From positions 1-16,430 of the forward strand of contig DATJQB010000118.1 in the NCBI GenBank assembly GCA_035506075.1: a stretch of 16,430 nt of DNA, given 5' to 3'. The position numbers and the translations under genes were made by a program. Origin of the DNA: UBA9647 sp035506075. GTDB taxonomy: Bacteria > Bacteroidota > Ignavibacteria > UBA10030. Below, in pieces: positions 1 to 7,045 of the stretch; position 1 is the stretch's first letter; each line of letters starts with the position of its first letter. The notes below the pieces were generated by a model that worked only from the letters and a program-made list of their open reading frames with translations, made no database searches and was not told the origin of the DNA.

Positions 1-177
1 CGAAACAACGCGACACGACGAAAGCACGGCGGATACCAGGAACACGCGTTTCGGCAATGATGCGCGAATTTGCAGGAAGGCGTTTACTTCTGAGGAGGAA
101 TGACGACGGGCGTTACTCCCGGCAGACTTGGGCTGCGTGCTCAATCATCGTCATGGTCGACCTGACACGTCGGCGAA

Positions 178-206
178 TTGCGCGAGTGGTACAAGATGTC
201 TATATT
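178..206 (+). promoter_or_regulatory. candidate sigma70-like promoter for the 231-1346 gene
   Basis: A -35-like TTGCGC (178-183) is followed after exactly 17 bp by a -10-like TATATT (201-206, 5 of 6 matches to TATAAT). Transcription would start near 213, giving a leader of about 18 nt before the ATG at 231. The site lies inside the longest possible reading frame, so it argues that the upstream in-frame ATG at 57 is not used. Read by eye only; Bacteroidota sigma factors often prefer a different consensus. Confidence 0.4.
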
Positions 207-230
207 GATGAAAACAGTCGTCACCTCTCG

Positions 231-1346
231 ATGAACATCATGCGCTCAATAGTAAATACGCGTCTCGGCTTTGCACCTCTGGCGGCCGCTCTCTTGTTTT
301 GGGCGTCCACGTCGTCCGCACAGCAAGCACAGCATGCGACGCTCGCGGGCCGTGTGATTGACGACTCAACCTCGACGCCGCTCGCGAACGTCAATATCTA
401 CATCGCCAATTCGACGCTTGGCGCGAACACGGATGAGGAAGGGCGCTTCGAGATAAGAAACATTCCCCTCGGTCATTACGACGTCGTCGCCTCACGCATC
501 GGCTACCTCTTCTTCACAATCCACACAAGCCTGAGCGAACCGCGCAAACGAGAAATCGATATCAGGCTCAAACCGACGAACGTGGAGATGAATGAAGTCG
601 TCGTGTCCGCGCCCGATCCTACGCAATGGAAGAAAGATGTCGCAACGTTTTCGGATTTGTTCCTGGGGACGACTCAGAACGCGAAAGCGTGCAGGTTCGT
701 CAATGCGGAAGTGCTGGATTTCACAACGGGCGAGGATGATGAGTTTGAGGTGAGCGCACGGCGATCGCTCGAGATCGACAACACTGCGCTCGGCTATCAC
801 CTGTCTTTCTTTCTGAAATCCTTCAAGAAGGCGGGCGATATCATGACCTACGAAGGGCTGCCGAAATTTACAGAGATGAAACCGGAATCGCCCCGCCAGG
901 CGGCGCTGTGGAAGGAGAATCGGAAGCGCGCCTATCAGGGGTCGTTACGGCATTTCCTCATCACCCTCTTCCGCCGGGAGTTGAACAGGGCGGGGTATTC
1001 CATCTACCACCTTGATCACCTGAATGTCGGGACTGTCCTCGCCGACAGGAAGCTCGTCACCGAAAGCGAGATCCTGTTCGACAGCCCGACGCCGACGACG
1101 AAGACGCTGCGCTTCAGTGGATTTCTCGAAGTGGAGTTCTGGAAGGAGCCGGAAAGCGGGTATAACCTTCTGCAGAAAGCTGGAACCACGGGGCAAGTAT
1201 CGTGGCTGACGCTCAATTACTACGCTGTCAGCATCACGGACCGCGGATTCATCAATGAAGCGTTCCCGACAAAAGTCTTTGGCTACTGGTCCTGGCGGCG
1301 CGTCGGGGACATGCTTCCGCTGGACTTCGAACCTGACAAGGAATAG
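231..1346 (+). CDS. secreted protein with CarboxypepD_reg-like domain, function unknown
   Basis: The 371-residue product starts at the ATG at 231, because residues 1-30 then form a clear Sec signal peptide (basic N-terminus, LAAALLFWAS core, cleavage after SSA before QQ). The frame stays open upstream to an ATG at 57, but that stretch is Arg-rich, does not look like protein, and overlaps a candidate promoter. Residues about 37-113 are a CarboxypepD_reg-like beta-sandwich (GRVIDD..STPLANVNIYI, then TDEEGRFEIRNIPLGHYDVV). This fold is common at the N-terminus of Bacteroidota outer-membrane and secreted proteins and has no peptidase activity. The rest, with FLGTTQNAKACRFVNAEVLDF near 144-164, LEIDNTALGYHLSF near 180-193 and NRKRAYQGSLRHFL near 230-243, matches a conserved C-terminal region I associate with Bacteroidota proteins of this layout whose function is unknown. 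There is no SusC-type barrel and no T9SS tail. It probably acts in the periplasm or at the outer membrane. It ends 24 bp from the convergent acyl-CoA synthetase. Confidence 0.8.
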   Translation: MNIMRSIVNTRLGFAPLAAALLFWASTSSAQQAQHATLAGRVIDDSTSTPLANVNIYIANSTLGANTDEEGRFEIRNIPLGHYDVVASRIGYLFFTIHTSLSEPRKREIDIRLKPTNVEMNEVVVSAPDPTQWKKDVATFSDLFLGTTQNAKACRFVNAEVLDFTTGEDDEFEVSARRSLEIDNTALGYHLSFFLKSFKKAGDIMTYEGLPKFTEMKPESPRQAALWKENRKRAYQGSLRHFLITLFRRELNRAGYSIYHLDHLNVGTVLADRKLVTESEILFDSPTPTTKTLRFSGFLEVEFWKEPESGYNLLQKAGTTGQVSWLTLNYYAVSITDRGFINEAFPTKVFGYWSWRRVGDMLPLDFEPDKE

Positions 1347-1370
1347 CCGGGGCGACCGTCCGGATGACGC

Positions 1371-3290
1371 TCACCCGAGCCGCTTGATGATCACCCGGTT
1401 TTGCTGATTGCAGACTTCTTTTCCCTGCGGAGTGTACATATAGTCGATCCGGTCGCGGTAAAACGTTGTGATCTTGCCGCGCACCATCTTGAGCGTGCTG
1501 TTGAGAAAGTGATTCTGTTCTGTGAACCCTTCTCCCAGCACCGCGATGCCAGCCGGAAGCCAGCGCTCCGGGAATTCTCCCGCAAAGATCCCACCGGCTT
1601 CAAACTTCTCTATTTCCGAGTTGATCAGGTTTAATGCCGCGTCCTGTCCTTCTTCAGTCTGCGTCGAGAGATTGTGATCGCGGAGATATTTGAGAATGTT
1701 GTCCTTGTTGGGAACAACAAGGGCGGATGTAAAAGGAGACTGATTGTTGTGGAGCATGATCTGATCGATATAGATCGAATTGCCGACGATCGCTTCTTCA
1801 ATTCCCTCCGGACTGTACTTCTCGCCGTCGGGGCCAATCAGAAGGCTCTTCGCCCGTCCAAGCACGAACAGGAATCCGTCATTGTCGACGTACCCTAGGT
1901 CGCCGGTGTACAACCATCCATCCCGCAACGTTTCGCTTGTCGCCTTTTCGTTCTTCCAGTATCCCGCCATCACGTTCTCCCCCTTCACCACGATTTCTCC
2001 CTGCTGGCCACTCGGGAGCTCTCTTCCCTCCTCGTCACAGATTCTCACGGCAAGGTCCTTGACAATGGATCCCGACGAACCCAGCTTATGGCGGGCCGGT
2101 ACGTTCGCAGAGATAATTGGTGCCGCTTCAGTCAAGCCGTATCCCTGGAACATCGGGATTCCGATCGCGTAGAAGAATCTCTGGAGCTCGATGTCGAGCA
2201 GCGCTCCTCCGCCGATGAAGAACTGGAGACGCCCTCCGAAATTCTTCCTGATCTTGCTGAAGAGCAGGAAATCGTACAGCTTGTATTGGAGTTTTGCCCC
2301 CGGCTTCGCGTTCTTCCCCTTGTCCCAGCCGATCCCGTTGTAGTCGTACGCAAGATCGAGCGCCTTCCTGAAAATCTTTTCGACCCCCGGTCCCTTGTCG
2401 CGAATTCCCTTCTCGATGTTCTTGCGGAAGTTCTTTGCAAGCGCAGGGACGCTGAGCAGAAACGTCGGCTCTGTCTCGCGGATGTTGACAGGGATGTTTT
2501 TCAGCGTCTCAAGCGGCGTTCTTCCGACCTTCACGGACGCCATGCTCGCCCCGTTCTTCATCAGCGTGTAAATTCCGGCTGTGTGCGCAAAACAATGGTC
2601 CCACGGAAGAATCAGGAGCGAGGTATACCATTCGTGGATCGGGAGCAACGCAGTCGCCTGCTCGACGTTCGCGGTGTAATTCCGATGCGTGAGGATAATT
2701 CCCTTGGGGTCGGCTGTGGTTCCGGATGTGTAACAGATGTTGGCAGGATCGGCCTCTGATACACTCTTCCATCTCTGCTCGACCTCCGCCTTATGATACT
2801 TGAGGTAGCGCTTCCCCACAAGAAGTACTGCCTCAAGCGACTCTTCATCCTCCTCACATTTCACCTCGCTATCGAGGACAATGATACATTCCAGCTCCGG
2901 GAGGTCCTTCTTCAATTGCCGGACCTTCGGAAGCTGTGTGCCCGACACTATCACCATCTTGCAGCCGGAATGGGCAAGACGAAATCTCAGATCGTTCAGC
3001 TCATCGATCTTGACGGAAAGAGGAACGTTGACAGCACCTGCATAGAGGATTGCAAGCTCCATCACCACCCAGTCATTGCGTCCCTCCGAGATCAGCGCGA
3101 GACGATCCCCTTTCTGGATCCCCATCTCCATCAGCGCTGCAGCGCACTCCAGCACGCGTTGATGGATCTCTCGATACGTCTCCCCTTTGAAATCCGCGTC
3201 CCTTTTTTCCTTCATGAGAACATTATTGGGGAATCGTGCGACGCTTTCTTCGAAGAGTCTCGGAATGGTTCTTTGGAGTTGGTCTGTCAT
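1371..3290 (-). CDS. long-chain acyl-CoA synthetase (AMP-forming)
   Basis: This 639-residue member of the ANL adenylate-forming superfamily activates fatty acids to acyl-CoA through an acyl-AMP intermediate, using ATP and CoA. Visible motifs are the phosphate-binding loop YTSGTTADPKG (residues 187-197), the FxGGGALLD region (358-366), YGLTEAAP (384-391), YTGDLGYVDNDGF followed by LGRAK (461-481), and a C-terminal NSTLKMVRGKI (597-607) carrying the candidate catalytic lysine at K601. The length and the 20-25-residue tail after that lysine fit the eukaryote-like long-chain synthetases (FadD15 type) rather than the shorter E. coli FadD. No signal peptide is present; the enzyme should be cytosolic or peripheral on the inner membrane. 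No good Shine-Dalgarno sequence precedes the ATG; a lone -10-like TATAAC reads on this strand at 3326-3321. The gene stands alone: its 3' end converges with the secreted-protein gene and its 5' end diverges from the M1 peptidase. The acyl chain-length preference cannot be read from sequence. Confidence 0.93.
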   Translation of the reverse strand: MTDQLQRTIPRLFEESVARFPNNVLMKEKRDADFKGETYREIHQRVLECAAALMEMGIQKGDRLALISEGRNDWVVMELAILYAGAVNVPLSVKIDELNDLRFRLAHSGCKMVIVSGTQLPKVRQLKKDLPELECIIVLDSEVKCEEDEESLEAVLLVGKRYLKYHKAEVEQRWKSVSEADPANICYTSGTTADPKGIILTHRNYTANVEQATALLPIHEWYTSLLILPWDHCFAHTAGIYTLMKNGASMASVKVGRTPLETLKNIPVNIRETEPTFLLSVPALAKNFRKNIEKGIRDKGPGVEKIFRKALDLAYDYNGIGWDKGKNAKPGAKLQYKLYDFLLFSKIRKNFGGRLQFFIGGGALLDIELQRFFYAIGIPMFQGYGLTEAAPIISANVPARHKLGSSGSIVKDLAVRICDEEGRELPSGQQGEIVVKGENVMAGYWKNEKATSETLRDGWLYTGDLGYVDNDGFLFVLGRAKSLLIGPDGEKYSPEGIEEAIVGNSIYIDQIMLHNNQSPFTSALVVPNKDNILKYLRDHNLSTQTEEGQDAALNLINSEIEKFEAGGIFAGEFPERWLPAGIAVLGEGFTEQNHFLNSTLKMVRGKITTFYRDRIDYMYTPQGKEVCNQQNRVIIKRLG

Positions 3291-3624
3291 CGGAAGCTCT
3301 GATTCTGTTGGTTCCTCGGCGTTATAGCGGCCGCGGGACTTGTGTTCTGGCGAGTTGGTTGATTGAATTCCGACCGGTCAGGGTTCGATTACGGTGTGCG
3401 GCGAGGCATGGTGCAAAATCAGCCCCACAAAGCTACGGCAGTTCGATGCAAAAGGCAACAGCGTCCTTGAGCAGAAATGCGATCCGGGATCGTGAAACAA
3501 GCCATCCTGGGCTCAGGTGAATCCATTGGTCGGGGGTTCCTCAAGCGAAGTTGATTCTTTTCGGGGAATCGGATATTATGGAAGAAGGCATGAACGTCAT
3601 TCCGCAGCACTTGCGGACGCAAAA
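3291..3624. other. divergent intergenic region, no gene supported
   Basis: This 334-bp spacer separates the divergent acyl-CoA synthetase and M1 peptidase genes. Open frames cross it, including an in-frame extension of the peptidase from 3517, but their translations lack signal-peptide or family character. I therefore treat it as a regulatory spacer. The one convincing element is the sigma70-like promoter at 3551-3579. No repeat, RNA gene or riboswitch was recognised. Confidence 0.6.
3551..3579 (+). promoter_or_regulatory. candidate sigma70-like promoter for the M1 peptidase
   Basis: TTGATT (3551-3556) and TATTAT (3574-3579, 5 of 6 to TATAAT) are separated by exactly 17 bp. Transcription would begin near 3586, leaving about 39 nt before the ATG at 3625. 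The promoter lies inside the in-frame extension that begins at 3517 and so supports the 3625 start. Confidence 0.5.
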
Positions 3625-5589
3625 ATGAAAACAAGCACCGCTCTTAAAGTTCGCCTGGTTGTTCTCCTCTTGGTGCTTCCGCTCTTCAGATCGTCGGCCC
3701 AGCTTGTCCATCCAATCCGGCTCGCGAAAGCCACCGATTCCGGCGGATCGCTCCTGCGTGAACAGGCCGCGTATGATGTGAAATTCTACCGGCTGCGCTT
3801 CACCATCGACACCACGAAACATTCCATCGCCGGGGTGACGCTCATCAGGGCAATCGCAACCGACACCCTGAGCACGTTTGTGCTCGATCTCAACGCACCC
3901 TTCACCGTGGATTCCATTGTCTGGAAATCCCAGCGGCAGTATGGCACGAAGTTGACGTACTCCCGACCCGCGGGACGAATCTGGATCACGATGCCGTATG
4001 TCGCGCAGAAGAACGACACGATTTGCGTCGAAGTTACCTACCACGGTGTTCCGAAGGTGTCGACTAATCCCCCATGGGACGACGGATTTGTCTGGAAGCA
4101 CGCGAACACCGGGGAAGTGTGGGCCGGAGTCGCGTGCGAAGAGGAAGGTGCCGACGTGTGGTGGCCGTGCAAGGATCATCCGTCTGACGAGCCGGACTCT
4201 GTGGACCTGTACTTTACTGTACCTGCATCCCTCACATGCGTTTCGAATGGACGCCTGCTTGAAGTACTCGACAATGGCAGCACAAAAACGTTTCACTGGT
4301 ACGTCTCGGAACCGATCAACAACTACTGTGTGACGTTCTATCTTGGACCATACGTTCGAATCCCGATCGACTACCAAAGCGTGACCGGCCAGACCATCCC
4401 GAGCGAATACTGGTTCCTTCCCTACAACGTGGACAAAGCAAAACAGTTTGCCCCCACATTCCTGAAAGATCTTCGTTTCTTCGAAGAAGTGTGTGGACCG
4501 TTTCCGTTCAGGTCCGAAAAATACGGTCTCGCAGACGCTCCGTACTGGGGAATGGAGCACCAGTCAATCATCGCGTACGGCAACAACTTCGCACTCAACT
4601 CGTACGGCTTCGACTATATTCATCTCCACGAGCTGGCACACGAGTGGTGGGGCAATCTTGTCACTGCAAAAGATTGGAGCGATGTCTGGCTCCACGAAGG
4701 ATTTGCGACGTACATGGAAGCACTTTTCGTCGAAAACATGTCGGGTTCCAGCCGATACAAGTCGTACATGGCGGCCATGAAGGGGTCCATACAAAACAAG
4801 ACCCCGGTTGCGCCGGCGCAGGCGACTGGTGCAGCAACGATGTTCGCATCGAACGACGTGTACTACAAGGGAGCGTGGATCCTTCACACCCTGCGTCACA
4901 GTCTCGGCGATTCGCTCTTCTTCCGCCTGTTCAGGAGGTTTGCGTATCCCGACCCGGCAATGGAATCCGTCACAAACGGACAGCAATGCCGACTGGCGAC
5001 GACCGATGACTATCTTCAGATCGCCGAGCAGGTCACCGGAATGCACCTCGACTGGTTCTTCAATCTCTACCTCAGGCAACCGGCGCTGCCAAAGCTGCAG
5101 TACAGCAAACAGGATACGACGCTGCGCCTGAAGTGGGTCACCCCCAACAATCTTCCCTTCTCACTCCCCGTCGATGTTCAGGTCGGGACTTCGGTGATCA
5201 GAGTTCCGATGACGAATGGAAGCGGCAGCATCTCCGTGCCCGCAGGCACTTCGTACCAACTGGATCCGAACAGCTGGATACTCATGAGCACTCCCCAGCT
5301 CGCGTTAGTCGAAGATCAGGCACTTCCAACGACGTTCGATGTCAGTGTCTATCCCAATCCATTCAATCCCGCAACCACGCTACAGCTTTCCGTTCCATCC
5401 CGAGCCCGCGTCCGGGGAGAAGTTGTCTCGATCGCAGGCCAGCGTGTCGCGGAGCTTTTCGATTCCTGGTTCGAAGCAGGGGTTCATTCCATTCCGTTGG
5501 CCCTCGGCGTCCAAAGCTCTGGGGTGTACTTCGTGATCGTACAGTCCGGCCCCAATCAGCTTGTCAGAAAGCTTGTACTTTTGAAATAG
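3625..5589 (+). CDS. T9SS-exported M1 family zinc aminopeptidase
   Basis: This 654-residue secreted metallopeptidase is predicted to remove N-terminal residues from peptides outside the cell or on its surface. The ATG at 3625 was chosen because residues 1-25 are a Sec signal peptide (VVLLLVLPLF core, cleavage after SSA). The M1 catalytic set is complete: substrate-anchoring loop YWGMEHQS (about 307-314, a variant of GAMEN), zinc motif HELAHEWWGN (335-344), third zinc ligand E358 in WLHEGFATYME at the standard 18-residue spacing, and the candidate transition-state tyrosine in VYYKGA (about 412-417). After the helical region, residues about 570-654 form a C-terminal type IX sorting domain beginning YPNPFNP (576-582) and ending in a basic-hydrophobic RKLVLLK. 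That domain directs transport across the outer membrane and is normally cleaved or anchored. It is monocistronic, with its own promoter upstream. Family assignment is firm; true aminopeptidase activity, as opposed to a related specificity, is inferred. Confidence 0.93.
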   Translation: MKTSTALKVRLVVLLLVLPLFRSSAQLVHPIRLAKATDSGGSLLREQAAYDVKFYRLRFTIDTTKHSIAGVTLIRAIATDTLSTFVLDLNAPFTVDSIVWKSQRQYGTKLTYSRPAGRIWITMPYVAQKNDTICVEVTYHGVPKVSTNPPWDDGFVWKHANTGEVWAGVACEEEGADVWWPCKDHPSDEPDSVDLYFTVPASLTCVSNGRLLEVLDNGSTKTFHWYVSEPINNYCVTFYLGPYVRIPIDYQSVTGQTIPSEYWFLPYNVDKAKQFAPTFLKDLRFFEEVCGPFPFRSEKYGLADAPYWGMEHQSIIAYGNNFALNSYGFDYIHLHELAHEWWGNLVTAKDWSDVWLHEGFATYMEALFVENMSGSSRYKSYMAAMKGSIQNKTPVAPAQATGAATMFASNDVYYKGAWILHTLRHSLGDSLFFRLFRRFAYPDPAMESVTNGQQCRLATTDDYLQIAEQVTGMHLDWFFNLYLRQPALPKLQYSKQDTTLRLKWVTPNNLPFSLPVDVQVGTSVIRVPMTNGSGSISVPAGTSYQLDPNSWILMSTPQLALVEDQALPTTFDVSVYPNPFNPATTLQLSVPSRARVRGEVVSIAGQRVAELFDSWFEAGVHSIPLALGVQSSGVYFVIVQSGPNQLVRKLVLLK

Positions 5590-5831
5590 TTGCCCCTCTC
5601 CCCGTGCGGATATCTTCGCGCCCCACCAGGACCGTTCACCCATATTCCCTTCAGACTTTGTTGTTGTCTCATTGCGGGACAACCCGGGGCTTCTTCATCA
5701 TTTCCTTGGAAACTTGAACCGTTTCGTCTTCGTTGTGGTGGGATAATCTGAACTTGATTGACTCCTCCTACTTGACGATATTTGAGTATCGGATTTTCAT
5801 GCTGGGCGGGAAGCACAAGCGATGTTCGAAG

Positions 5832-5837
5832 GGAGGG
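5832..5837 (+). promoter_or_regulatory. ribosome binding site fixing the start at 5841
   Basis: GGAGGG lies 3 nt before the ATG at 5841 (its GGAG core is 5 nt away). It is the only purine-rich ribosome-binding sequence near any candidate start of this frame (5733, 5799, 5841, 5883), and therefore decides the start. Confidence 0.55.
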
Positions 5838-5840
5838 TTC

Positions 5841-6779
5841 ATGGCATCGGAACTCCGATGGAGCAATCCGGGAAACGATGAAATGCTAAATCAACCAGGT
5901 CGCGATACAGTATTGGTCGTTGACGACGAGGAACCTCTCCGCGAAGTGCTGCAGCGCATGCTCGAAGAGGAAGGATGCGGTGTGCTTACGGCTGCTGACG
6001 GAACGGAAGGACTCCGGATTCTTGAATCGCACCCGGATTCCATAAGCGTTGTGATCCTCGACTGGATGATGCCGCAGATGACAGGCATCGAACTCCTGCG
6101 CTGGATGAAGAAGCAGCGGCACATCGAGCACATCCCGGTCATCATGCTCACGGCTCTCGACGATCCTGAGCGCATCAAGGAAGGGATCGACGCCGGTGCG
6201 TTCTACTATCTCATCAAACCATTTCAACGGCCGCTGCTTAACTCCATCCTGCGGGCAGCAGTGGCCGACTACCATGCCTTCCGTCACCTCCTCGAGACAC
6301 TGAAACAATACAAGCGACCGATCGCCCTTCTCGAAGAAGGGACATTCCGATTCCGCACACCGCAGGAAGCGGAGCAGGTCGCGGTGATGATCGCAAGCGC
6401 AACACCCGATCCTGAACATGCCATGGTCATCGCCGAGCTTCTGCTGAATGCCGTCGAGCATGGGAACCTGGGCATCTCGTATCTCGAAAAAGGCAAACTC
6501 CTTGAGGATAATGCCTGGGAACTCGAAGTCACACGCAGACTTGCGCTTCCCGAAAATGCAAATCGCCATGTCGAAGTGAAGGTCAGGCGGGTCAACGGCA
6601 GCATGGAAGTTGAAATCCAGGATCAGGGTCCCGGATTTGATTACCAGCGGTATCTCACAATCGATGAATCACGACTCTTCGATAATCACGGGAGAGGCAT
6701 CGCAATTGCGCGCTCGGCTTTAAACGTCGAGTTCGTTGGAACCGGCAACACGGTGCGCGTCACCATCCCGGTTGAATGA
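5841..6779 (+). CDS. response regulator with RsbW-like ATPase output domain
   Basis: The 312-residue cytosolic protein has an N-terminal receiver (about 22-140) with acidic pocket D28/D29 in VVDDEE, phosphoacceptor D74 in VILDWMMP, switch T104 and conserved K126 in LIKPF. The C-terminal half (about 165-312) is a GHKL ATPase of the HATPase_c_2/RsbW type: N-box ELLLNAVEHGN (199-209), G1 box DQGPGFD (261-267), G2 box GRGIAIAR (284-291). There is no dimerisation/phosphotransfer helix with a histidine, so it is not a histidine kinase. RsbW-type domains usually bind ATP and phosphorylate or sequester anti-anti-sigma or sigma partners, so phosphorylation may control a partner-switching output. Residues GNLGISYLEKGKLL resemble a family of REC-ATPase proteins I have seen in other bacteria, but the target is unknown. 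Two competing upstream promoter candidates are TTGACG at 5772-5777 and a Bacteroidota-like ATATTTG at 5778-5784; I cannot choose. No sigma factor or STAS protein lies nearby in the window. Confidence 0.85.
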   Translation: MASELRWSNPGNDEMLNQPGRDTVLVVDDEEPLREVLQRMLEEEGCGVLTAADGTEGLRILESHPDSISVVILDWMMPQMTGIELLRWMKKQRHIEHIPVIMLTALDDPERIKEGIDAGAFYYLIKPFQRPLLNSILRAAVADYHAFRHLLETLKQYKRPIALLEEGTFRFRTPQEAEQVAVMIASATPDPEHAMVIAELLLNAVEHGNLGISYLEKGKLLEDNAWELEVTRRLALPENANRHVEVKVRRVNGSMEVEIQDQGPGFDYQRYLTIDESRLFDNHGRGIAIARSALNVEFVGTGNTVRVTIPVE

Positions 6780-6857
6780 CGGCGGCACTCACCACTGGCC
6801 AACCGGATCCGTCCATCCTTCATCCCCCTTTCATTCCTGAATCCCTTTCTCCACATC

Positions 6858-6876
6858 CGGATCGTATCCGATTTTT
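6858..6876 (+). terminator. weak intrinsic terminator candidate for the response regulator
   Basis: CGGAT (6858-6862) pairs with ATCCG (6866-6870) around a 3-nt loop and is followed by ATTTTT (6871-6876), 79 nt after the stop codon. The stem is only 5 bp, so this is tentative. The remaining spacer between the convergent response regulator and kinase genes (6780-7045) shows nothing else recognisable apart from a run of A residues at about 6950-6958. Confidence 0.3.
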
Positions 6877-7045
6877 CCGTGACCGACACAATTTTGTACT
6901 TCACGAATTGACGAAGTTGCGGCTTGCCGACAGTCGGGAACAGGTGCGAAAAAAAAAGAAAGGTCAGTCTGAAGAAGTCTGCGACAACGGGGCCGTGCAG
7001 GTATACTGAGGAATGAGGAAATCCTGTGCGAAGACCCGACCCAAC

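Noticed and set aside
57..230. In-frame N-terminal extension of the CarboxypepD_reg protein from the ATG at 57.
   Set aside because: It would bury the signal peptide, is Arg-rich and motif-free, and contains a candidate promoter just before the ATG at 231.
231..1346. Carboxypeptidase enzyme.
   Set aside because: Only the non-catalytic regulatory-type beta-sandwich is present; no metallocarboxypeptidase zinc ligands are visible.
3517..3624. In-frame extension of the M1 peptidase from 3517.
   Set aside because: It would hide the signal peptide and it contains the TTGATT-N17-TATTAT promoter candidate.
3541..4560. A 339-codon open frame antisense to the M1 peptidase.
   Set aside because: The sense strand has a full signal peptide and M1 catalytic motifs; the antisense product has low-complexity basic composition and no motifs.
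5663..5683. Hairpin GTTGTC/GACAAC after the M1 peptidase stop as a terminator.
   Set aside because: The stem is only 6 bp and is followed by a C/G-rich stretch with no T-tract.
5841..6779. Hybrid histidine kinase.
   Set aside because: The receiver is N-terminal and no HisKA-type helix with a phosphotransfer His precedes the ATPase; the N-box is RsbW-like.
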